Shown here one piece after another: positions 15,446-21,890 of a stretch of DNA of 36,372 nt. Made by a program: the position numbers and the translations under genes. The notes under the pieces are model-generated. The model was not told the origin of the DNA. It worked only from the letters and a program-made list of their open reading frames with translations, and made no database searches. The first letter of the stretch is position 1; each line of letters begins with the position of its first letter. This DNA comes from Candidatus Neomicrothrix sp. UBA2983 (lineage in GTDB: Bacteria; Actinomycetota; Acidimicrobiia; Acidimicrobiales; MedAcidi-G1). Location of the stretch: contig DEAL01000001.1 in assembly GCA_002346745.1 (NCBI GenBank), positions 1-36,372 on the forward strand, given 5' to 3'.

Positions 15446-16537
15446 GTGACCGAACCCGCTGCGCGGATCCGCCGACAGGAGCAGGAGCGAGCCAGCGACG
15501 AGATCCTCGAGGTCGCCCCCGGCCTCTACCGGCTCCAGTTGCCCATCGCCATGCCGGGACTCGGCCACGTCAACTGCTACGCCCTCGAGGACGAGCACGG
15601 CCTGGCCCTGGTCGACCCCGGCCTGCCCGGCGAGGACTCCTGGCAGGTACTCGTGCAGCGCCTCGACGCACTGGGGGCGCGGGTCGAGCATGTCCACACG
15701 GTCGTCGTGACCCACAGCCATCCCGACCATTTCGGCGGCGTCCACCAGTTGCGCGACGAGTCCGGCGCCGCACTCCTCACCCACGCCGACTTCCGTTCGA
15801 TCTTCGGCAGCGACGAGTCCGAGGACCTCGCCGAACTCCGGGAGGCGCCGCTCGAGGACGCCGACGGCGCCTCGACCGAGGACGCACTCGAACAGTTACG
15901 GGAGGGCATGCGCCGGACCACGCCGTGGGGCGGGGTCCGGGAGCCACCCCCGATGGAGGAGATGCGCACCTGGTCGACGGGCGGACTCGGCGCCCGCGCC
16001 TTTCGCGTGCCCCGGCCCGACCGAACCGTCGACGATGCCGACGAGGTCGTGCTGGGCGGCCGCACCTGGCTGGCCGTCCACACCCCCGGCCACACCCACG
16101 ACCACCTCTGCCTCTACGACCCGGCCGACGGCCTCTTCCTCTCCGGCGACCACGTGCTGCCGACCATCACCCCCCACATCGGTGGCGTCTCCGAGCTCGA
16201 GGACCCACTGGCCACGTTCATCGACTCGCTGGAGCGGATGGAGGAGTTCGCCGCGGTGTCGCTGGTGCTGCCCGCCCACGGCCACCCCTTCACCGACCTG
16301 ACCGGCCGGGCTGGGGACATCTGCCGCCACCACGGTGAGCGCCTCGACGTGATCCGCGAGGCCGGCGCCGAGTTGGGACGGGCGCCGGTCGAGGCCTACA
16401 TGCAGCGCTTGTTCAAGGAGCGCTCCTGGGGCTACATGGCGGCCAGCGAGACCTACGCCCACCTCGAACACCTCCGGCTCACCGGTGGCGCCGAACGCAC
16501 CGAGGAGGCAGGCAGCAGCCACTACCTGGTCGCCTGA
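15446..16537 (+). CDS. Metallo-beta-lactamase-fold hydrolase
   Basis: A 363-residue MBL-fold enzyme. The main metal motif THSHPDHFGG is at 89-98; the HTPGHTHDH segment, LFLSGDHVLP and PAHGHPF supply the further His and Asp ligands. A C-terminal helical region (about 290-350) is like the winged-helix tail of LACTB2/MBLAC-type hydrolases, often seen in thioesterase- or nuclease-like members. GTG 15446 is chosen from the leaderless -10 element. The substrate is unknown. It is followed by a short hairpin (AGGGC/GCCCT, 16537-16553) and then the whiB7 leader. Confidence 0.85.
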   Translation: MTEPAARIRRQEQERASDEILEVAPGLYRLQLPIAMPGLGHVNCYALEDEHGLALVDPGLPGEDSWQVLVQRLDALGARVEHVHTVVVTHSHPDHFGGVHQLRDESGAALLTHADFRSIFGSDESEDLAELREAPLEDADGASTEDALEQLREGMRRTTPWGGVREPPPMEEMRTWSTGGLGARAFRVPRPDRTVDDADEVVLGGRTWLAVHTPGHTHDHLCLYDPADGLFLSGDHVLPTITPHIGGVSELEDPLATFIDSLERMEEFAAVSLVLPAHGHPFTDLTGRAGDICRHHGERLDVIREAGAELGRAPVEAYMQRLFKERSWGYMAASETYAHLEHLRLTGGAERTEEAGSSHYLVA

Positions 16538-16569
16538 GGGCCCCGGACGCCCTAATTCACTTGACGGCC

Positions 16570-16584
16570 CACCACTCCATGGTG
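16570..16584 (+). promoter_or_regulatory. Short inverted repeat upstream of the whiB7 promoter
   Basis: CACCA, CTCCA, TGGTG form a 5-bp inverted repeat (16570-16574 / 16580-16584) downstream of a relatively AT-rich patch (cctaattcacttga, from 16551). Both could be operator sites; known WhiB7 proteins bind AT-rich DNA next to the -35 of their own promoter. Confidence 0.3.
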
Positions 16585-16612
16585 TTGGGTGGTCACCCGG
16601 TGTGATATCCCG

Positions 16613-16618
16613 TATCGT
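16613..16618 (+). promoter_or_regulatory. Likely -10 element of the whiB7-like leader
   Basis: TATCGT fits TAnnnT. A start site about seven bases on would give a leader of roughly 350 nt before ATG 16979. A weak -35 candidate is TGGTCA at 16590-16595 (17-bp spacing). Confidence 0.4.
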
Positions 16619-16658
16619 GGAACACCGGAGAACGACCGACCACCGGACCAACTTCCCC

Positions 16659-16835
16659 ATGCAGCACCAGACGCACAGACACCACCACGGCACCACGGCC
16701 GCACGGCCGGTGTCCGGCGCGCATCTGCACGCCCGGAACTATCCGATGACGGCCACCACGACCATGACGTCGGCCTCGTCGTCCACGTTCATGTTCTGGA
16801 CCAAGACCCAGCGGCCTCGGGAGGCGACCGGCTAA
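16659..16835 (+). CDS. Upstream ORF (leader peptide) of the whiB7-like gene
   Basis: An open frame runs from ATG 16659 to TAA 16833-16835 (58 residues, MQHQTHRHHHGTTAARPV...). It may be used only from the in-frame ATG 16746 (29 residues, MTATTTMTSASSSTFMFW then TKTQRPREATG). It resembles no protein and is rich in Thr and Ser. Its codons near the end (CAG CGG CCT CGG GAG) contain the 5' arm of an antiterminator. In known whiB7 genes translation of such a leader frame keeps the terminator on, and slowed ribosomes switch it off. Neither start has a strong Shine-Dalgarno, so which is used is open. Confidence 0.55.
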   Translation: MQHQTHRHHHGTTAARPVSGAHLHARNYPMTATTTMTSASSSTFMFWTKTQRPREATG

Positions 16836-16867
16836 ACGCCATCGCACACCAAAACCCCCGAGGCCGC
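16811..16867 (+). promoter_or_regulatory. Antiterminator stem of the whiB7 attenuator
   Basis: GCGGCCTCGG (16811-16820, inside the upstream ORF) is the exact reverse complement of CCGAGGCCGC (16858-16867). The second arm overlaps six bases of the 5' arm of the terminator (16862-16871), so the two hairpins cannot form together. Confidence 0.75.
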
Positions 16868-16897
16868 CGGAGCAATCCGGCGGCCTTTCCGGTTTTT
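16862..16897 (+). terminator. Intrinsic terminator (attenuator) before whiB7-like gene
   Basis: A perfect 10-bp stem GGCCGCCGGA (16862-16871) / TCCGGCGGCC (16876-16885) with loop GCAA is followed by TTTCCGGTTTTT. An outer pairing CCAAAACC (16849-16856) with GGTTTTTGG extends it. It lies 27 bp after the upstream ORF stop and 81 bp before the whiB7-like start. Confidence 0.85.
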
Positions 16898-16978
16898 GGG
16901 CCCCGATTCCCGCACCCCTCGACCACCCGATCCACCGACCAGACCGGCCACCAACCGACCAGCCACAGGAGCCGAACC

Positions 16979-17314
16979 ATGCAGGCACTGATGTACGAAC
17001 GAGAGACCTGGCGAGCCGACGCCGAGTGCGAACGCCTCGGCGTCCCCACCCACGTCTTCTTCTCCGACGACCTCGGCGACATCGCCCAGGCCAAGCGCAT
17101 CTGTGCCGAGTGCCCGGCCCTCGTGCCGTGCCTCGAGGGGGCGCTGTCCCGCCGCGAGCCGTGGGGCGTCTGGGGCGGACAGATCTTTCGCAACGGGCGA
17201 ATGCTCGCCACCAAGCGTCGTCGGGGGCGGCCACCGAAGGTGCCCCGCCCCGAGGACCAGCTCCCCGTGGTGCCCATCCCGGTGCACCTGCAGTCACAGC
17301 TGCGCTCGGCCTGA
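16979..17314 (+). CDS. whiB7: WhiB7-like transcription factor
   Basis: A 111-residue WhiB-family iron-sulfur protein. Cys17, Cys42, Cys45 and Cys51 (the CxxC is CAEC) bind a 4Fe-4S cluster. The turn motif EPWGVWGGQIF (60-70) binds the principal sigma factor. The basic KRRRGRPPK (79-87) is an AT-hook; an AT-hook directly after GVWGG is the mark of WhiB7 rather than WhiB1-6. WhiB7 proteins activate intrinsic antibiotic-resistance genes and their own promoter. ATG 16979 has AGGAG 7 bases upstream. Upstream lies a long leader with upstream ORF and attenuator. No obvious resistance gene is adjacent; the following genes are TlpA- and CcdA-like redox proteins. Assignment rests on motifs I can see and family knowledge. 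Confidence 0.88.
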   Translation: MQALMYERETWRADAECERLGVPTHVFFSDDLGDIAQAKRICAECPALVPCLEGALSRREPWGVWGGQIFRNGRMLATKRRRGRPPKVPRPEDQLPVVPIPVHLQSQLRSA

Positions 17315-17346
17315 GTCACCACCCCCACTGAACTCGGCCGGCACCG

Positions 17347-17364
17347 GGCGGGACCCCTCCCGCC
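17347..17364 (+). terminator. Hairpin after the whiB7-like gene
   Basis: GGCGGGA (17347-17353) and TCCCGCC (17358-17364) pair around a CCCC loop, 33 bp after the stop. There is no U-tract, so termination strength is uncertain. Confidence 0.45.
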
Positions 17365-17387
17365 ACGGGGAGCCAAGCCGCCATCAA

Positions 17388-17426
17388 CACGGGCCGGGGT
17401 GACGCTCCGGCGAACCCCGGCCCGTG
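17388..17426. repeat. 12-bp perfect inverted repeat between whiB7 and tlpA-like genes
   Basis: CACGGGCCGGGG (17388-17399) and CCCCGGCCCGTG (17415-17426) pair perfectly around a 15-base loop. It could terminate the whiB7-like transcript or be an operator; no U-tract follows. Confidence 0.7.
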
Positions 17427-17482
17427 GGCGCACCACCCCCCCCCACGGACGCACACGCCGCGGCGCAGCCCCGGGGGCGACA

Positions 17483-17571
17483 GCACCACCCGGCTACCGT
17501 CGCGGTCTCGCCCTGCGCGCCAATCCGGGCACGCCATACCTCCATCAGGCACCACCCGGCTACCGTCGCGG
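17483..17571 (+). repeat. Duplicated 23-bp promoter block
   Basis: An identical 23-bp block (17483-17505 and 17549-17571) contains the TACCGT -10-like element and flanks. The second copy directly precedes the GTG of the TlpA-like gene; the first lies 66 bp upstream and has no start codon after it. It may give a second, longer transcript or be a remnant of duplication. Confidence 0.7.
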
Positions 17572-17572
17572 C
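17561..17572 (+). promoter_or_regulatory. Leaderless-type -10 element, tlpA-like gene
   Basis: TACCGT, six bases (CGCGGC), then GTG 17573. Confidence 0.6.
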
Positions 17573-18061
17573 GTGCCCCGGATCGCCGCCCTCCTCCTCA
17601 CGGCGTCCCTTGCGTTCGCCTCCTGCGGATCGGGCGCCGACATGGTCGCCGACGACCTCCTCGACCGGCCCTTCCAACTCGGGGACGGCGGCACCACGAC
17701 CATCGCCGAACTCCACGCCGAGGACGGACGGCCGATCATCGTCAACCTCTGGGCCACCTGGTGCGCCCCCTGCCTCGCCGAGATGCCCGACCTCCAGGCC
17801 TTCCACCAGCAGCGTGGCGACGAGGTCCGCGTGCTGGGCCTGAACATCACCGATTCGCCGACCCGGTCCGACGCCCGGGTCGAGGAACTCGGCATCACCT
17901 ACCTGCTGGGCCGCGACCCCGAGGGGGCGTTCACCGCCGCCCTCGGCGCCGTCGGGCTCCCGGTCACCGCCTTCGTGGACAGTGCGGGCACCCTCGCCCA
18001 CGTCCACCAGGGACCGCTCGACCTCGAACTGCTCGACGAACTCGCCGCCGAGCACCGGTGA
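17573..18061 (+). CDS. TlpA/ResA-like thioredoxin lipoprotein
   Basis: A 162-residue secreted thiol-disulfide oxidoreductase. The signal peptide ends at FASC, with Cys18 as the likely lipidated residue. The thioredoxin domain has the active site WCAPC (63-67) and a GLPVTAFVD segment carrying the cis-Pro. TlpA/ResA proteins keep cysteines of apocytochrome c or other exported proteins reduced. The CcdA-like gene that follows (16 bp apart) supplies electrons across the membrane, so the two probably form one system. GTG 17573 fits the leaderless layout and gives a proper signal peptide. Confidence 0.88.
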   Translation: MPRIAALLLTASLAFASCGSGADMVADDLLDRPFQLGDGGTTTIAELHAEDGRPIIVNLWATWCAPCLAEMPDLQAFHQQRGDEVRVLGLNITDSPTRSDARVEELGITYLLGRDPEGAFTAALGAVGLPVTAFVDSAGTLAHVHQGPLDLELLDELAAEHR

Positions 18062-18077
18062 TGGGCACGGGACACTG

Positions 18078-19175
18078 ATGTTCGACCTCGGCCTGGCCCT
18101 GCCCTTCACGCTGGGGATCGTCACGGCGGTCAACCCGTGCGGCTTCGCCATGCTCCCCACCTGGATCGGCTACTTCCTCACCGGCGACGCCGCCGACCGG
18201 GAGGAACGCCCCGAGCAGGTGCTTCGCGGCCTGCAGGTCAGCCTCGTCATGGCCGGAGCGTTCGTCCTCGTCTTCGGCGGGTTGGGCGTCGTGGTCAGCC
18301 ACCTCGTGACCGAGGAGGCCATCGCCCGGCGCACCCCCTGGGTGACCGTGGTGCTCGGGCTGCTCCTCATCGCCTACGGGCTGGCCCTCCTCGCCGGCCG
18401 GGAGGTCCGCCTGCCCCTCCCGAAGCCCCGCCGCGGCCCGGGCTCGGGCGAACTCTGGTCGGTCTTCGGGTTCGGCGCCTCCTACGCCGTCGTATCCATC
18501 GGCTGCGCCGCACCCATCTTCCTGCTCCAGGTGGCCGGCAGTTTCGGCCGGGACGGCGTCCTCGAGGGCACCGCCAACTACCTCGCCTTCGCCGCCGGCA
18601 TGACGGCCGTGGTCGCCGCCCTGACGCTATCCCTGACCCTCGCCCGGGGCGGCCTCGTCCGCAACCTGCGCAGGCTGCTGCCGTTCGTGGACCGCCTCGG
18701 CGCTCTCGCCCTCGTCCTCGGGGGCGCCTACCTCACCGTCTACGGCATCTACGAGATCCGACTGCTACGCAACCCCGGCACCCCGTCCAACCCGGTGGTC
18801 GACGCCGTCACCGACCTGCAGTCGCACCTGACCACCTGGGTGACGACCAGCGGCGGCACCCGCGTCGGCCTGGCGCTCTGGCTGGCCGTGCTGACGATCG
18901 TCGTCTGGGGCGTCAGGCCGGTGCTGACGCAGGAGGCCCGCCGGACCGCCTGGACCATCACAGGGATGGTCTGGCTGGTCGCGGAGGGTGCCGGCCACCG
19001 GGGCGAGCTCGTCGTCCTGCCCATCGTCCGCCTCCTGGCGGGGTGGCCCGACCGCATGGCCGGCTGGGCGGACGATCCGGGCCGATGGGCGGTACCGCTC
19101 GAGGTGGCCCTCACCGTCGTCGCCGTGGCGACAATCGCACTCCTCGTCCGGCCGGCCCTCCATCGGCGTCGATGA
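18078..19175 (+). CDS. CcdA-like transmembrane thiol transporter
   Basis: A 365-residue membrane protein. The first half is the CcdA/DsbD-type domain with the paired cysteines Cys21 (NPCGF) and Cys143 (SIGCAAP), which carry reducing equivalents from cytoplasmic thioredoxin to the outside. It has about six helices in the first 260 residues. After a soluble stretch there are two or three further helices (about 275-365) not present in short CcdA, making it longer than the typical 230-240 residues. Stop and start overlap the next gene (ATGA at 19172-19175). The partner is most likely the TlpA-like lipoprotein just upstream. Confidence 0.85.
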   Translation: MFDLGLALPFTLGIVTAVNPCGFAMLPTWIGYFLTGDAADREERPEQVLRGLQVSLVMAGAFVLVFGGLGVVVSHLVTEEAIARRTPWVTVVLGLLLIAYGLALLAGREVRLPLPKPRRGPGSGELWSVFGFGASYAVVSIGCAAPIFLLQVAGSFGRDGVLEGTANYLAFAAGMTAVVAALTLSLTLARGGLVRNLRRLLPFVDRLGALALVLGGAYLTVYGIYEIRLLRNPGTPSNPVVDAVTDLQSHLTTWVTTSGGTRVGLALWLAVLTIVVWGVRPVLTQEARRTAWTITGMVWLVAEGAGHRGELVVLPIVRLLAGWPDRMAGWADDPGRWAVPLEVALTVVAVATIALLVRPALHRRR

Positions 19176-19810
19176 ACCCCGTCCAGCGGGTTCCCGACCT
19201 GCCCACGCTGCTCGGACTCCCCGGCGTCGAAGAGGAGTTCGTGCCCGGCTCCTCGATCGGCGTCTGCGCCCTGCACGGCGGCGGCCTCGAACGGGCCACC
19301 GAGGTCGTCGCCAGGGAGGTGGCCGAACGCACCGGCGCCTCCTACTACGGCGTCGTCCAGCCGGACGGGTCTCGCCACCACCTGTCTTCCACCCGCTTCG
19401 ACCCTGACGACTCCCGCCGGCTGGCCGCCTTCCTCGACCGAGTCGACCACGTGGTGTCGGTCCACGGTTACGGCCGCGACGACGACTTCTTCGCCGTCCT
19501 GCTGGGCGGCACCAACCGGCCGTTCGCCCACCACCTGGCGGGACACGTCCGGGGGACGCTGCCCGGGGGCTACCGGGTCGTCGACGACCTGGCCGAGATC
19601 CCCCGCCGACTCCGCGGCATCCATCCACGCAACCCGGTCAACCGGACCCGGCACGGCGGGGTCCAGGTCGAGTTGCCGCCCAGCATCCGATGGAACGTGG
19701 ACGCCCACGACTGGAGCGACCGGGACGGCACGCCGCGGGCGCCACAGCTCGACGACCTGATCGACGGCCTCGCCACCGGCGTCGCCGACTGGGGAAACGG
19801 CACCCCCTAG
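19172..19810 (+). CDS. Poly-gamma-glutamate hydrolase-family protein
   Basis: A 212-residue protein of the PghP/YmaC-type family (DUF867). The zinc-site motifs HGGGLE (35-40, His35 and Glu40) and VSVHGY (His98) are present, and the later VQVELPPSIRW is the conserved C-terminal strand. Phage and bacterial members cleave poly-gamma-glutamate with a zinc carboxypeptidase-like fold; cellular members have unknown substrates. It has no signal peptide, so it acts in the cytoplasm unless the start is wrong. ATG 19172 overlaps the TGA of the CcdA-like gene, so the two are coupled. Confidence 0.8.
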   Translation: MNPVQRVPDLPTLLGLPGVEEEFVPGSSIGVCALHGGGLERATEVVAREVAERTGASYYGVVQPDGSRHHLSSTRFDPDDSRRLAAFLDRVDHVVSVHGYGRDDDFFAVLLGGTNRPFAHHLAGHVRGTLPGGYRVVDDLAEIPRRLRGIHPRNPVNRTRHGGVQVELPPSIRWNVDAHDWSDRDGTPRAPQLDDLIDGLATGVADWGNGTP

Positions 19811-19860
19811 CCACCAGCAGGCGAGAAGGAAACGGGTCCCTCCTCACCTGGCGTCGGGCC

Positions 19861-20511
19861 TCAGGGCGCCCGGCGCTCGACGACCCAGGAGCCCTCGACC
19901 AGGCGGTAGCGCAGCCGGTCGTGCATGCGATCGGGGCGGCCCTGCCAGAACTCGACCCGGTGGGGCCGGATGCGGTAGCCGCCCCAGTGGTCGGGGCGTT
20001 CCACGTCCCGGCCGGCCCACCGCTCCTCCTCGGCGACATAGGACGCCTCAAGGGTCGCCCGATCGTCGACCACGGTGCTCTGGTCCGACGCCCACGCCCC
20101 CACCTGGCTGCCACGAGGGCGGGTGGCCCAGTAGGTGTCCGACTCCTCCACGCCGATCCGCTCGGCCGTGCCGGCGACCCGTACCTGCCGGCGCAACTCG
20201 GTCCAGCTGAACGTCAGAGCGGCCCGACCGTCGGCATCCAACTCGGTGGCCTTGTCGCTCGTGTAGTTGGTGAAGAACACGAAGCCCAAGGCGTCGACCC
20301 GCTTGAGCAGGACATTGCGGGCCGACGGCCACCCGTCGGCCGCGACCGTGGCGAGGACGACGGCGTTGGGCTCCCAATAGCCCGCCGCCTCCACCTCGGC
20401 GAACCACCGCTGGAACTGCACGACCGGGTCATCGGCGAGGTCGCCGACGTCGAGCCCACGGTCCTGGTACACCTCCCGGTGCCCGCTGAGGTCCACGCCG
20501 GGAGTCAACAC
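19861..20511 (-). CDS. pdxH: Pyridoxamine 5'-phosphate oxidase
   Basis: A 216-residue FMN enzyme that oxidises pyridoxine or pyridoxamine 5'-phosphate to pyridoxal 5'-phosphate. Recognisable are DDPVVQFQRWFAEVEAAGYWEPNA, ARNVLLKRVDALGFVFFTNYTSDKA with FMN-phosphate contacts, QVRVAGTAERI, the WATRPRGSQVGAWASDQS loop, and the C-terminal WGGYRIRPHRVEFWQGRPDRMHDRLRY signature. Length is typical. The start is GTG 20511 (or TTG 20508); no ribosome site or clean TAnnnT is seen. Family and function are certain. Confidence 0.95.
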   Translation of the reverse strand: MLTPGVDLSGHREVYQDRGLDVGDLADDPVVQFQRWFAEVEAAGYWEPNAVVLATVAADGWPSARNVLLKRVDALGFVFFTNYTSDKATELDADGRAALTFSWTELRRQVRVAGTAERIGVEESDTYWATRPRGSQVGAWASDQSTVVDDRATLEASYVAEEERWAGRDVERPDHWGGYRIRPHRVEFWQGRPDRMHDRLRYRLVEGSWVVERRAP

Positions 20512-20556
20512 GCTCGACCCCCGATCGGCAAGCGGGACGCGTTGCTCGGGGGACGA

Positions 20557-21387
20557 TCAGGAGACCAGGTGCCCGGCCGGGCCCGTCCGGTCGACCAGGC
20601 TGGCCACCGCCGACCACGGCAGGTCGACCCACGGCGTCCCGGCAACGCCGGGAGCCACCTGATAGGCATCGAAGCGCAGCACCAGTCCCGACGCCGTGAC
20701 CGCCAGGTGCCGGAAGTTGGCGGCATCGGCCACGAGGCCCTCCGTGAACAGCATGTCCTCGCCCAACTGGGCTGACAGGTCCGCCCGGGCCAGTGCCGCC
20801 ACCTGGTCCAACCACGGCGAGCCCGCCACGAACAGTTCGGCCGGCTCGAGCACGCGGCCCGTCGACAGGTCGACCAGCAGCGTCGCCACGTCCTGCTGGA
20901 GCGACGCAGCGTCGTCCCACTCCGTCGTCACGTCGAACACGACGCTCAGCAGGCGACCGTCGACGTGCAGCACCTTGCCCGTGCCCCGCAGCGAACTGGC
21001 CCCCATCTCCGAGCCCTCCTCCTCGAGGACCGACGCCCGGAACCCCGTGTAGGCCGCCGCCACCACCGCCTCCAGCGCTCCGTTGACCGCACTGTCAAAC
21101 GACGTCCCAGAGATCTGCGGGTAGCTCAGGTCGTAGTTCGCCAAGTCGGTGACCTGCCCGTCCATCTCGCTGGCGTGGACCTTGGGCGCCCCCTCGACCG
21201 GTGCAAGCGACACGTGGCCGGCGGCACCTGCCGTACTCCGGGCACCGTCGTCCGTCAGGACGCCGGCCGTGTCGGTCGGGCTCGCCCCCCGCATCTCGCG
21301 ACCGTCGCCGGGGGCGCAGGCGGCGGCGAGCAGGATGGCAAGCGCGGACACCGTCACCCGCCATGTGCCCGCAGCCGACCCGATCAC
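20557..21387 (-). CDS. DUF3298-domain lipoprotein
   Basis: A 276-residue protein with a lipoprotein-like signal (VSALAILLAAACAPG). Its C-terminal third reads LVLRFDAYQVAPGVAGTPWVDLPWSAVASLV, the signature of DUF3298 (RsiV-like), found in lysozyme-sensing anti-sigma factors and related secreted proteins. The middle contains LDLSTGRVLEPAELF-like text and paired acidic residues. It lacks a cytoplasmic anti-sigma domain, so it is not RsiV itself. GTG 21387 follows TACCCT plus seven bases, a leaderless layout. It is divergent from the coiled-coil gene at 21464. Function unknown; binding to a wall component or ligand is possible. Confidence 0.75.
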   Translation of the reverse strand: MIGSAAGTWRVTVSALAILLAAACAPGDGREMRGASPTDTAGVLTDDGARSTAGAAGHVSLAPVEGAPKVHASEMDGQVTDLANYDLSYPQISGTSFDSAVNGALEAVVAAAYTGFRASVLEEEGSEMGASSLRGTGKVLHVDGRLLSVVFDVTTEWDDAASLQQDVATLLVDLSTGRVLEPAELFVAGSPWLDQVAALARADLSAQLGEDMLFTEGLVADAANFRHLAVTASGLVLRFDAYQVAPGVAGTPWVDLPWSAVASLVDRTGPAGHLVS

Positions 21388-21400
21388 GGCCCGCAGGGTA
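21388..21400 (-). promoter_or_regulatory. Leaderless-type -10 element, DUF3298 gene
   Basis: TACCCT, seven bases (GCGGGCC), then GTG 21387 on the minus strand. Confidence 0.6.
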
Positions 21401-21451
21401 CCGAGCAGGCCACAGTACGGGTATGCGGCCTCCGCCCAGGCCGCGACTTGC

Positions 21452-21463
21452 TACGGTCGCCCC
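21452..21463 (+). promoter_or_regulatory. Leaderless-type -10 element
   Basis: TACGGT, six bases (CGCCCC), then ATG 21464. It faces the promoter at 21388-21400. Confidence 0.6.
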
Positions 21464-21868
21464 ATGGCCCGTCGCCGTCGGGAAGCCGCGTCCCGAGCAG
21501 AGGACGTCACCACACCCGACCAGCTGTTGCTCGACCTCGTCAACGGGCTGCGCGAACTCGACGAGCGCGTGGCGACCCTCGAGCGACGCTTCGACGCCCT
21601 CGGCGGAAGCGCCGGCGACGACGGCGAGGAGGGGGTCATGGAGCTCCGGCTCCACCTGGCCCGGCTCTCCGGCGAGTTGACCCGGGTCACCGTCGAGTTA
21701 CGCGGCCAGATCGCGGAACTGGCCGGACGGTCGGGCGAGTCGCTGCCCCCCACGCCGGAACTGGCCGGCGACGAGGCCTTCGAGGACCTCACGGCCGACT
21801 CGCCGGCGAGGGCACGCGAGCGGAAACCCGAAGGACCCCGCGACCGGGGCTGGCAGCCCGCGGACTAG
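21464..21868 (+). CDS. Small coiled-coil protein
   Basis: A 134-residue cytoplasmic protein. Residues about 17-48 (TPDQLLLDLVNGLRELDERV and on) and 60-90 (MELRLHLARLSGELTRVTVE) have heptad-like hydrophobic spacing, so it probably forms a coiled coil. The N terminus is basic (MARRRREAASRAED) and the tail is charged and disordered. No family recognised. It is convergent with the UPF0182 gene, 22 bp apart. Confidence 0.7.
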   Translation: MARRRREAASRAEDVTTPDQLLLDLVNGLRELDERVATLERRFDALGGSAGDDGEEGVMELRLHLARLSGELTRVTVELRGQIAELAGRSGESLPPTPELAGDEAFEDLTADSPARARERKPEGPRDRGWQPAD

Positions 21869-21890
21869 GCGCGCCGGCAATTCCGCCCAG

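Noticed and set aside
16561..16566. TTGACG as the -35 of the whiB7 promoter
   Set aside because: No TAnnnT element lies 16-19 bp after it; the TATCGT at 16613 is too far away to pair with it.
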